A stretch of 5,129 nt of DNA from CAYYTU01 sp964474655 (GTDB lineage: Bacteria > Chloroflexota > Anaerolineae > B4-G1): the NCBI GenBank assembly GCA_964474655.1, contig CAYYTU010000143.1, forward strand, positions 1-5,129. Reading direction: 5' to 3'. Positions 1 to 5,129 of this stretch are shown in pieces. A program made the translations under genes and the position numbers. Position 1 is the first letter of the stretch. Each line of letters starts with the position of its first letter. The notes under the pieces are model-generated. The model was not told the origin of the DNA and did no database searches. It was given only the letters and a program-made list of their open reading frames with translations.

Positions 1-59
1 TCTGCGCTCTCTGCGTTCTCGGCGGTTATACCGACCGCTACCTGAACGGTTACGACTGA
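1..59 (+). CDS. C-terminal fragment of an unidentified protein (partial at window edge)
   Basis: Reading from base 3 gives an open frame of 18 codons (CALCVLGGYTDRYLNGYD) ending in TGA at 57-59. The start lies outside the window. The composition (glycine, tyrosine, a balanced charged tail) looks like a genuine protein end, and the codons resemble those of the downstream genes. A stretch this short is also open by chance fairly often, so the call is tentative. No family can be assigned. The stop is followed by non-coding DNA with a T6 run at 78-83, but no convincing hairpin precedes that run. Confidence 0.4.
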   Translation, partial: CALCVLGGYTDRYLNGYD

Positions 60-140
60 AGTTCTTTACGCTCCATCTTTTTTGGGTAAAATTGATAGGT
101 AGCTAGATAAGCGAGTGAGAGAGTACGGGCCCGTGAAGCG

Positions 141-198
141 AATTGACTGAGTTGCCGAGGTGCCAGAGATGGGGGCAGCTCTCCATATGCGTCAACTT
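141..198 (+). other. Possible stem-loop of a structured leader RNA
   Basis: On the + strand GAGTTGCC (149-156) can pair with GGCAGCTC (174-181), giving 8 bp with one G-U pair around a 17-base loop. Below an asymmetric internal loop (base 148 against 182-190), TTGAC (143-147) pairs with GTCAA (191-195). AA (141-142) pairs with TT (197-198) past a bulged C196. The layered arrangement looks like an RNA fold, but it matches no riboswitch class I recognise, and no T-box NGGN motif or cobalamin-box sequence is present. It lies roughly 180 bases ahead of the metallopeptidase start. Folding energy was not computed and a chance fold is possible. Confidence 0.3.
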
Positions 199-330
199 AA
201 GGCTCGTAGCGGGTTTGTAACCCGCGTATTTGGTGACCATAAAGGCGTCAGCACCCCTTTATGGTCAGGCAGTGGGGTTGCAAACCCCACTGGAGCAAGA
301 ATTTCTACCCATCAACGCTTACGTTGACGC
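189..330. repeat. 8-bp inverted repeat GCGTCAAC / GTTGACGC flanking the composite palindrome
   Basis: GCGTCAAC (189-196) is the exact reverse complement of GTTGACGC (323-330), and the pair brackets the three-hairpin element at 202-296. The right arm is also part of a local hairpin, TCAACG (312-317) with CGTTGA (322-327). The left arm is also part of the possible stem pairing with TTGAC (143-147). The arms therefore have mutually exclusive partners in RNA. Eight bases at this separation can occur by chance. Confidence 0.35.
202..296. repeat. Composite three-hairpin palindromic element (REP/MITE-like)
   Basis: Three perfect hairpins follow one another. The first is GCGGGTT-tgt-AACCCGC (209-225, 7 bp). 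The second pairs TGACCATAAAGG (234-245) with CCTTTATGGTCA (256-267), 12 bp around a 10-base loop. The third pairs CAGTGGGGTT (270-279) with AACCCCACTG (283-292), 10 bp around GCA. The outer hairpins are inverted copies: GGGTTTGTAACCC (211-223) matches the reverse complement of 275-287 at 12 of 13 bases. The symmetry continues outward to GCTC (202-205) and GAGC (293-296), centred near base 249, close to the centre of the middle hairpin. AAG flanks both ends (199-201, 297-299), which could be a 3-bp target duplication but is too short to rely on. The organisation recalls paired REP/BIME elements or a very short MITE. No T-tract follows, so it is not a classical terminator. Confidence 0.65.
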
Positions 331-375
331 GCTGGGGACGGCACTCTTCCGAATCCACGAGAGCATAGCGTTTGT

Positions 376-744
376 ATGGAACGAGATTTGTTTGAGCACC
401 TCGTCGCCGAGGCTCTTGACGCTCTTCCTGCGTCGATCCAGCAGCGGTTGAATAACGTTGACGTGGTGATTGAAGATTGGCCCGATCGTGAGACGCTAAG
501 GCGCGCCGGGCTGCGTCATCCGGCTCAGCTGCTGGGCTTCTACCACGGCGTGCCCCAGACGAAGCGGACGCATGGCTATGGGCTGGTGCTGCCGGATAAG
601 ATCAGCATCTATCGTAAGCCAATCGAGATGCGCTGTCGCACGGAGGAGGAAGCCCGAGTTATGGTCCGCCAGGTCGTGCGCCATGAAATTGCTCATCACT
701 TTGGGCTCGACGACGCTCGCTTGCATGCGATCGATGCGTACTGA
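376..744 (+). CDS. Minimal zinc metallopeptidase of the TTHA0227/DUF1025 family
   Basis: A 122-residue cytoplasmic protein with no signal peptide or membrane segment. Near its C-terminus it has HEIAHHFGLDD (residues 103-113), an HExxHxxGxxD zincin motif. H103, H107 and D113 are the expected zinc ligands and E104 the general base. The N-terminus (FEHLVAEALDALP, then NNVDVVIEDWPD at about 26-37), the LLGFYHGVPQTKR segment (52-64) and LPDKISIYRKPIE (72-84) fit the small metallopeptidase family typified by Thermus TTHA0227. The length is normal for that family and its substrate is unknown. ATG 376 is the first start after an in-frame stop at 325-327. No ATG, GTG or TTG lies between, although the ribosome binding site is weak (GAGAG at 359-363, 12 bases upstream). 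The PLP enzyme gene begins 48 bases downstream. Confidence 0.88.
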   Translation: MERDLFEHLVAEALDALPASIQQRLNNVDVVIEDWPDRETLRRAGLRHPAQLLGFYHGVPQTKRTHGYGLVLPDKISIYRKPIEMRCRTEEEARVMVRQVVRHEIAHHFGLDDARLHAIDAY

Positions 745-751
745 ATCCGTC

Positions 752-771
752 GATAGATTGGTTCTTCTATC
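752..771 (+). other. Small hairpin after the metallopeptidase stop
   Basis: GATAGA (752-757) pairs with TCTATC (766-771), 6 bp around an 8-base loop, beginning seven bases after the stop codon. The stem is AT-rich and no T-run follows, so it is unlikely to terminate transcription efficiently. It may stabilise an mRNA end or be chance. The PLP enzyme gene starts 21 bases further on, which favours read-through. Confidence 0.25.
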
Positions 772-780
772 TGTTAGTCT

Positions 781-784
781 GGAG
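781..784 (+). promoter_or_regulatory. Ribosome binding site GGAG of the PLP enzyme gene
   Basis: GGAG lies 8 bases before ATG 793 and 11 before the adjacent ATG 796, favouring the first ATG. The site sits in the loop side of a tiny hairpin, AGTC (776-779) with GACT (784-787). That hairpin could slightly modulate initiation, but 4 bp is weak. Confidence 0.6.
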
Positions 785-792
785 ACTCCGTT

Positions 793-1947
793 ATGATGGC
801 CTATGATCTAACCACCTTACGCGAGAAATTTCCCGTTACGGCGCGTTATGCGTATCTCAATCACGCCGCCACTGCGCCTCTTCCCGATCCGGTGCGAAAG
901 GCGATGGCGGCCTATCTGGCCGACCGCGTCGTCTGGCGCGATAGCGAGCCCTATGAGACGTTGAGCGATGAGTTGCGTTCGGCGCTGTCCGGGCTGGTCA
1001 ACGCCACGCCCGATGAGATCGCCTTCGTGCAGAACACCAGTGAAGGGCTCAATCTCATCGCCCACGCTCTGCCGCTGGAACCCGGCGATAATGTCATCTT
1101 CTGCGATATGGAGTTTCCCTCCAATGTCTATCCCTGGATGAACCTGGAGCGGCATGGGATTGAGGCGCGCTGTATCCCTCACGACGGCGGCGGGTTGACC
1201 GTCGAGGCCCTGGAGGCTCACGCTGATGAGCGCACACGGGTGGTGACCGTCAGCTCCATTGAGTTCCTCACTGGCTTCAAGAGCGATCTTCCTGCTCTAG
1301 GCGCCTGGTGTCAGGATCACGAAGCCTACTTCGTCGTCGATGGCATCCAGTCGGTGGGGGCCGTGCCGTTGGACGTGCGAGCGTGTCAGATCGATTTTCT
1401 CTCCTGCGGAGGCCCCAAGTGGCTGATGGCTCCGATGGGTCAAGGTTTCATCTATTGCCGTCGTGAGCTGTTGGAAACGCTGAGGCCTCCTTTCGCCGGG
1501 TGCGTCAGCGTCGTTGGCTGGGAGGAATGGAGAGATTATAATCTCACCTTCCTGCCCGATGCTAACCGCTTCGAGCTCGGCAGCCCCAACGCTGTTGGTC
1601 AGGTGGGCCTGCTGGCTGCGGTGCGCTTCCTGATTGAGGTTGGCGTTGAGGCCATTGAGCGCTGGACTCTCCGGCTCACTGATCTGCTGATTGAGGATCT
1701 GCAGCAGCGCGGTTATGAGATCGTCAGCAACTTGACGCCGGAGCGCCGCTCGGCAATCGTCTCCTTCATGGTGCCCGGTGAGGTCGAAGATGCGTTCCAG
1801 GCCCTCGCAGAGGCGAACGTCATCGTCTCCCAGCGCGAGCAGTACATCCGTGTCTCTCCTCATTGTTACAACACTGCGGAAGAGATCGCTCGCGTGGGTC
1901 AGGTGCTTGGCGATGTGGGCAAACGAAGCAGTTCCAAAGCACCCTAG
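793..1947 (+). CDS. PLP-dependent aminotransferase class V-fold enzyme (cysteine desulfurase-like)
   Basis: A 384-residue cytoplasmic fold-type I PLP enzyme. Visible family motifs, in order, are LNHAATAPLP (22-31) at the substrate end, NTSEGLN (81-87) in the cofactor phosphate/ring region, VDGIQSVGA (182-190) with D183 expected to contact the pyridine nitrogen, and SCGGPKW (204-210) with K209 as the Schiff-base lysine. RFELGSPN (259-266) follows, then RVSPHCYNT (353-361), where R353 is the expected carboxylate-binding arginine. The arrangement matches the SufS/CsdA and isopenicillin N epimerase-like branch. The SufS/IscS loop carrying the catalytic cysteine (RxGHHC-type) is not seen; the corresponding stretch near 343-352 reads VIVSQREQYI. 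Proline replaces the usual histidine before K209. It is therefore probably not a standard cysteine desulfurase and the substrate is unknown. The last residues (GKRSSSKAP) lie in or beyond one arm of an inverted repeat at 1918-2006. It is likely co-transcribed with the upstream metallopeptidase gene. Confidence 0.9.
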   Translation: MMAYDLTTLREKFPVTARYAYLNHAATAPLPDPVRKAMAAYLADRVVWRDSEPYETLSDELRSALSGLVNATPDEIAFVQNTSEGLNLIAHALPLEPGDNVIFCDMEFPSNVYPWMNLERHGIEARCIPHDGGGLTVEALEAHADERTRVVTVSSIEFLTGFKSDLPALGAWCQDHEAYFVVDGIQSVGAVPLDVRACQIDFLSCGGPKWLMAPMGQGFIYCRRELLETLRPPFAGCVSVVGWEEWRDYNLTFLPDANRFELGSPNAVGQVGLLAAVRFLIEVGVEAIERWTLRLTDLLIEDLQQRGYEIVSNLTPERRSAIVSFMVPGEVEDAFQALAEANVIVSQREQYIRVSPHCYNTAEEIARVGQVLGDVGKRSSSKAP

Positions 1948-2006
1948 ACGCGTTAGCTTGCCTACAGGCGCGTTTACCGAGCGTATCAACCGCAGCTTCG
2001 TTTGCC
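1918..2006. repeat. Perfect 12-bp inverted repeat spanning the PLP gene stop codon
   Basis: GGCAAACGAAGC (1918-1929) is the exact reverse complement of GCTTCGTTTGCC (1995-2006), with 65 bases between. The left arm encodes residues 376-379 (GKRS) of the PLP enzyme; the stop TAG (1945-1947) lies in the loop. A smaller nested pairing, ACGCG (1948-1952) with CGCGT (1969-1973), is possible inside. No T-tract follows the right arm. It could be a long mRNA hairpin protecting the 3' end, or a small inserted element that now supplies the enzyme's C-terminal tail. A 12-bp match at this distance is unlikely, though not impossible, by chance in a window of this size. Confidence 0.55.
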
Positions 2007-2102
2007 TTGTTCGCGTTTGAGCACACTTTGTGGTATTGAAGGCGCTTTCGCAGACGTTTCGAAAATCCGATGCGCCGGTCAGTTGACGTTGATAAATCAG
2101 TT

Positions 2103-2107
2103 AGGAG
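2103..2107 (+). promoter_or_regulatory. Ribosome binding site AGGAG of the AAA+ ATPase gene
   Basis: AGGAG ends nine bases before ATG 2117, a good Shine-Dalgarno spacing that supports this start. The 169-base gap upstream (1948-2116) is long enough for a promoter, but no pair of good -35 and -10 hexamers stands out. TTGACG (2083-2088) is -35-like but lies too close to the start to have a matching -10. Confidence 0.75.
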
Positions 2108-2116
2108 CAAGAATTT

Positions 2117-3409
2117 ATGAAGCAACAAGCCTCAATTGCTCAATCCGTTAGTGATTTTGTTCCTCCTAAACCCTCTTCCGTCGAGGAGACGGGGCTCAGC
2201 ATGGGATTCCTGGTCGATTTGGCGCTCAAGATTCTCTATAACGAGGGAAGTCTCTCCGGCTACGATATGGTCGAACGGATCAAGCTCCCTTTCCCCGGTG
2301 TCGTCGAGCAACTGTTGGGCTACATCAAGCACGAGCGGTACTGTGAGGTGCAGGGCACGGGGGGTTTTGGGGAGGCGGCCTATAACTACACCATCACCGA
2401 AAAGGGGCGCACGATCGCGCGTGAGGCGCTCGGGCGCAGTCAATACGCTGGCCCAGCTCCGGTCACTCTGGAGTATTACAGCGACGCGATACACCGTCAG
2501 CCCCTGGGTAAGCTGGCCGTTCATCAGCGCACGATGCGCCAGGCGCTCTCTCATCTGGTGATTGATGAGGATACGTTTGCCCAGCTGGGACCGGCGGTCA
2601 ACTCGCGTCGTTCCATCTTCCTCTTTGGCCCCCCGGGGAACGGCAAGACTGCCATCGCGGAAAGTATCGGCGAGCTGGTGCTGGGCAGTGCTATGTACAT
2701 CCCGTACGCTATCGAAACGGAAGGGCAAGTGATCAAGATCTTCGATAGCATCAATCACGTATTGCACGAAGGTCCCGAGAGCGACGCACGCGAACCCGAC
2801 CCGCGCTGGGTGCGCATTCGGCGACCGGTGATCGTGACTGGCGGCGAGCTGACCCTGGAAGACCTGGATCTGGTCTATGACAGCGCCAACAAATATTACG
2901 AGGCACCCTTTCAGGTCAAGGCCAACGGCGGTATGCTGCTGATCGACGACTTTGGGCGCCAGCAAGTGCGGCCTCGCGCGCTGCTCAATCGCTGGATCGT
3001 GCCGTTGGAGAAACGCCTGGATTATTTGACCCTCCATACTGGGCGCAAGATCGAAGTTCCTTTCGATGTGTTGATCGTCTTTTCGACGAACCTGGAACCG
3101 CGCGATCTGGTCGATGAAGCTTTCTTGCGGCGCATTCGTCATAAGATAGAGATCAAAGACCCCACCTGGGAACAATACCGCGAGATTTTCCGGCGCATGT
3201 GCCGGCAGAAAGACGTACCCTACAACGATGAAGGACTGGCTTACCTGATCCGGGAGCATTATCTTAAGCAAGGTCGCGCCAAACGCGGCTGTCATCCTCG
3301 CGATATCATCGACCAGCTGAAGGACATTGCCCGCTATCTCAACGTGGAACCGAGACTGAGTCAGGAACTGATCGACCGGGCGGCCGAAGCTTACTTCGTC
3401 GAGATATGA
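2117..3409 (+). CDS. AAA+ ATPase with N-terminal winged-helix domain
   Basis: A 430-residue soluble protein. Residues ~28-106 look like a winged helix: helices around FLVDLALKILYNEG and the LSGYDMVERI and VVEQLLGYIKHE segments, then a beta-wing ending YNYTITEKGRTIAREAL. Residues ~135-405 form an AAA+ module with Walker A GPPGNGKT (171-178, K177), Walker B LLIDD (274-278) and sensor 1 N325 in FSTN. Arginine-finger candidates are R338/R339 in AFLRRIR, and sensor 2 is R395 in HPRDI. The Walker B acidic pair is D277-D278, with aspartate where AAA+ proteins usually have glutamate. About 95 residues separate Walker A from Walker B, longer than in minimal AAA+ domains. That spacing holds an insert around 200-260 (PRWVRIRRPVIVTGG followed by an acidic helix). 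The function is unknown: DNA-, protein- or complex-remodelling are all possible. The last bases overlap the start of the ODP-cyclase gene, implying translational coupling and a shared role. Confidence 0.85.
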   Translation: MKQQASIAQSVSDFVPPKPSSVEETGLSMGFLVDLALKILYNEGSLSGYDMVERIKLPFPGVVEQLLGYIKHERYCEVQGTGGFGEAAYNYTITEKGRTIAREALGRSQYAGPAPVTLEYYSDAIHRQPLGKLAVHQRTMRQALSHLVIDEDTFAQLGPAVNSRRSIFLFGPPGNGKTAIAESIGELVLGSAMYIPYAIETEGQVIKIFDSINHVLHEGPESDAREPDPRWVRIRRPVIVTGGELTLEDLDLVYDSANKYYEAPFQVKANGGMLLIDDFGRQQVRPRALLNRWIVPLEKRLDYLTLHTGRKIEVPFDVLIVFSTNLEPRDLVDEAFLRRIRHKIEIKDPTWEQYREIFRRMCRQKDVPYNDEGLAYLIREHYLKQGRAKRGCHPRDIIDQLKDIARYLNVEPRLSQELIDRAAEAYFVEI

Positions 3410-5067
3410 CCCGTATCCCCATGTCTATGAAGAAACTCGATGACGCCAATGCTATTCAAGTGGCCAAAGATATCTGGTGGGTGGGGTTTGCTGACTATGA
3501 AGCTGGCTTCTCCAACAACCCTTACCTTCTGATCGACGAGGGCGAAGCCGTTCTCTTTGATCCTGGACCGGGTCACCCGGTCTTCCGGGATGTGATTCTG
3601 CGCAAGATCCAACAAGTGACTGCGCCGAATATCATCCGTTACGTCATCGTCCATCACCAGGACCCCGATCTGTGCGCCTTGCTCCCTTACCTGGAGAATC
3701 TTCTTCACCCTGACGCCGTGGTCGTCACACATCCGCGGGCGGCGTTGTTTCTGCCCTATTACGGGATAAGAAAGAGCGTGTTGCCGGTCGGCGATGAGGA
3801 TTTGCTCGAATTGCGGTCCGGGCGGCGCTTGACGTTTTATCACGTGCCGTATCTCCATTTCTCCGGCAACCTACTCACCTACGATGAGCGGACGGCGTCG
3901 GTCTTTTCGGCTGATATATTCGCCGTCTTTAATCGCGATTGGGATCTCTACGCTGACGAGACGTACCTGCCGCTGGTTAAATCGTTTCTTAATCACTATA
4001 CGGATAATGAAGAGGCTATCCGCTATGCGTACGATCTGATGCAGGAGCTCGATATTGACCGCGTGTTGCCGCAGCATGGCGGTATCATTGAAGGTCGGGA
4101 GACCACGGAGGTTTTTCTGGAGGCTTTGCTGGAGACTGAGCCGGGCGAGCTGCTACGAGAGCTGAAGAACAAGCCGGATGCAGAGCAAAAGGCCTTCCTG
4201 CTGGAAAGAGGAAAAGCGTATCTTCAAGCCCAGATTGGGGAAGAGGTAACGGTCGTTTCGATAAAGGACCTGCTCAATGTTGCCTTGAATCACAGCGCGG
4301 GGATCGCCTCCAATTTGATCGACGCGATGAATGCGGAAGCTGAGAATCTCGGTGTCGCCAACCCGCTCACGTACGGGCGTGTTCACCACGCCGATACTCT
4401 TCAGACCGTCGAGAGCACCAAAATCGCGGAGGCCGTGCGCCGACGCTACCTGAGCCGCCAGTACGGGATATCGCCGGACGAACATGCCAGCACAGAGTCT
4501 ATGCTCCAATACGGGTTGTTGTCCTTTAAGGCCTGTCTGGGTGTGATGTTTGTGGATATCAGGGGCTTCACGGCGTGGAGCGCTGAGCGCACCCCCGACG
4601 AGATTGTCTCTATGCTGAATCAACAGCTGGAGGTGATCTCTAAGCTGATCAACGCCAATGGGGGGCGGGTCAACAAGGTGCTGGGCGATGGATTGATGGC
4701 CTATTTTCCTGAGGAGCGGCTGAGTGATTGCGTGCGCGTGGCTCAATCCATCCATCAGGCGGTGGTCGAAGATGATTTACTGCCGGTGGGCATCGGCTGC
4801 GATGTCGGTGAAGTCACGATGGGGGACATTGGAGAGGAAGCGCGGCTGGATTATACGCTGATCGGCCGGCCGGTCAACTGCGCCTCGCGCCTTTGCGATA
4901 GCGCAGCCGCGGGGGAAGTTGTCTTGAGCTCGCAATTCATCGATTGCATAGAAGGTTTGGTCAAAGAGCAGATCCGGCAGCAAGACTCATTTCAGGCGGT
5001 GGTGGTCCAGACGAAAGAGCATGATCCAGAGACGCCCGCTGTCAGATTTACCCCGGCTTGTGTTTAG
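3406..5067 (+). CDS. Oxygen-binding di-iron (ODP, flavodiiron-like MBL fold) domain fused to a class III adenylate/guanylate cyclase
   Basis: A 553-residue soluble fusion. Residues ~18-240 have the metallo-beta-lactamase fold of the flavodiiron/ODP type. Candidate iron ligands are H84, D86 and D88 (HHQDPD), H151 (PYLHFSGN), D170 (FSADIF) and H224 (LPQHGG). Flavodiiron proteins usually have HxExDH; here aspartate replaces the glutamate. No flavodoxin domain follows, so this is a sensor-like ODP rather than an NO/O2 reductase. A helical linker covers ~240-370. The class III cyclase domain covers ~377-515, with metal-binding D384 (VDIRGFT) and D428 (LGDG), transition-state N491 and R495 (VNCASR), and purine-selecting K424 with T484. 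The K/T pair favours ATP, so cAMP is the likely product; dimerisation is needed. ATG 3406 overlaps the ATPase stop as ATGA. M6 (3421) and M8 (3427) are possible alternative starts, and none has a strong ribosome binding site. The likely role is cyclic nucleotide synthesis controlled by oxygen, NO or iron state. Confidence 0.87.
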   Translation: MTRIPMSMKKLDDANAIQVAKDIWWVGFADYEAGFSNNPYLLIDEGEAVLFDPGPGHPVFRDVILRKIQQVTAPNIIRYVIVHHQDPDLCALLPYLENLLHPDAVVVTHPRAALFLPYYGIRKSVLPVGDEDLLELRSGRRLTFYHVPYLHFSGNLLTYDERTASVFSADIFAVFNRDWDLYADETYLPLVKSFLNHYTDNEEAIRYAYDLMQELDIDRVLPQHGGIIEGRETTEVFLEALLETEPGELLRELKNKPDAEQKAFLLERGKAYLQAQIGEEVTVVSIKDLLNVALNHSAGIASNLIDAMNAEAENLGVANPLTYGRVHHADTLQTVESTKIAEAVRRRYLSRQYGISPDEHASTESMLQYGLLSFKACLGVMFVDIRGFTAWSAERTPDEIVSMLNQQLEVISKLINANGGRVNKVLGDGLMAYFPEERLSDCVRVAQSIHQAVVEDDLLPVGIGCDVGEVTMGDIGEEARLDYTLIGRPVNCASRLCDSAAAGEVVLSSQFIDCIEGLVKEQIRQQDSFQAVVVQTKEHDPETPAVRFTPACV

Positions 5068-5093
5068 CGACTTTTCGCAGTTTTGCTAAAGTC
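5063..5093 (+). terminator. Weak terminator-like hairpins after the cyclase gene
   Basis: Two overlapping 6-bp inverted repeats occur at the stop codon: TTTAGC (5063-5068) with GCTAAA (5085-5090), and GACTTT (5069-5074) with AAAGTC (5088-5093). They share bases and cannot form together. Both are AT-rich and lack a downstream T-tract, so intrinsic termination is doubtful. The remaining 36 bases to the window end show no start of a further gene. Confidence 0.25.
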
Positions 5094-5129
5094 ACCCCGT
5101 TGACGTGGCAGCGAGGGCCAGCCAGCGGC

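Larger units (their letters stand above)
60..375. other. Structured non-coding region between the partial gene and the metallopeptidase gene
   Basis: About 316 bases with no credible gene. It holds a T6 run (78-83), a perfect 10-base palindrome ACGGGCCCGT (125-134), a long imperfect stem-loop (141-198), a composite three-hairpin palindrome (202-296) and a small hairpin TCAACG-ctta-CGTTGA (312-327). A 73-codon open frame from 230 runs through the palindromes and out of frame into the metallopeptidase gene, and it resembles nothing known. No convincing sigma-70 promoter is visible. TTGGGT (82-87) and TAGATA (104-109), 16 bases apart, are the nearest match but a poor one. Confidence 0.6.

Noticed and set aside
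82..109. Sigma-70 promoter TTGGGT / TAGATA
   Set aside because: The spacing (16) is acceptable but both hexamers match poorly. TTGATA at 92-97 is a better -35 but has no -10 partner.
157..184. tRNA-like stretch (GAGGTGCCAGAG resembles a tRNA-Ser/Leu D-arm)
   Set aside because: No anticodon arm, no GGTTCGAATCC-type T-arm and no acceptor stem could be found around it.
60..200. Known riboswitch classes (T-box, cobalamin, TPP, c-di-AMP, molybdenum cofactor)
   Set aside because: None of the conserved core sequences of these classes is present, only generic stem potential.
202..330. CRISPR-like repeats
   Set aside because: The repeats are palindromic and inverted rather than directly repeated, with no regular spacers and no cas genes.
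230..451. 73-codon open frame on the + strand
   Set aside because: It runs through the palindromic element and then overlaps the metallopeptidase gene in another frame. It has no family resemblance and no ribosome binding site.
1297..1989. 230-codon antisense open frame opposite the PLP gene
   Set aside because: The forward strand carries all class V aminotransferase motifs across this region. The antisense translation shows none, and there is no convincing start signal.
2041..2076. Hairpin GGCGC (2041-2045) with GCGCC (2072-2076), inner TTTCG / CGAAA
   Set aside because: The stem needs a 7-base asymmetric bulge and is only 5 bp per segment. No T-tract follows, so it is too weak to call a terminator or operator.
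2132..3295. 387-codon antisense open frame opposite the AAA+ ATPase gene
   Set aside because: The forward frame has clear Walker A, Walker B and sensor motifs. The antisense product has no recognisable motif and is a by-product of GC-rich codon usage.

Overview
The window is moderately GC-rich bacterial DNA with all recognisable genes on the + strand. The protein set (a minimal zinc metallopeptidase, an aminotransferase class V enzyme, a winged-helix AAA+ ATPase and a di-iron/cyclase fusion) together with palindromic intergenic repeats suggests Chloroflexota or a similar lineage. That placement is an inference from gene content; no rRNA or other phylogenetic marker is present.

Layout. Bases 1-59 look like the last codons of an unidentified gene cut by the window edge. 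Bases 60-375 are non-coding and rich in dyad symmetry: a possible structured leader (141-198), then a compact composite palindrome (202-296) made of three adjacent hairpins, the outer two being inverted copies of each other. A small HExxHxxGxxD metallopeptidase (376-744) and a PLP-dependent aminotransferase class V-fold enzyme (793-1947) follow, 48 bases apart and probably co-transcribed. The end of the PLP gene and the following 169-base gap carry a perfect 12-bp inverted repeat (1918-1929 / 1995-2006).

The second half is a tight two-gene unit. A winged-helix AAA+ ATPase (2117-3409) overlaps by four bases (ATGA) a 553-residue fusion of a flavodiiron-like oxygen-binding di-iron (ODP) domain with a class III adenylate/guanylate cyclase domain (3406-5067). 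Metal ligands and cyclase catalytic residues all appear intact. The plausible reading is a signalling module in which oxygen, NO or iron/redox state at the di-iron site controls cyclic nucleotide synthesis. The co-translated ATPase would then act as partner, effector or remodelling machine. The domain calls rest on visible motifs; the joint function is inference.

The most interesting items are the ATPase/ODP-cyclase pair, the composite palindrome at 202-296, and the inverted repeat whose left arm forms part of the C-terminal coding end of the PLP enzyme.
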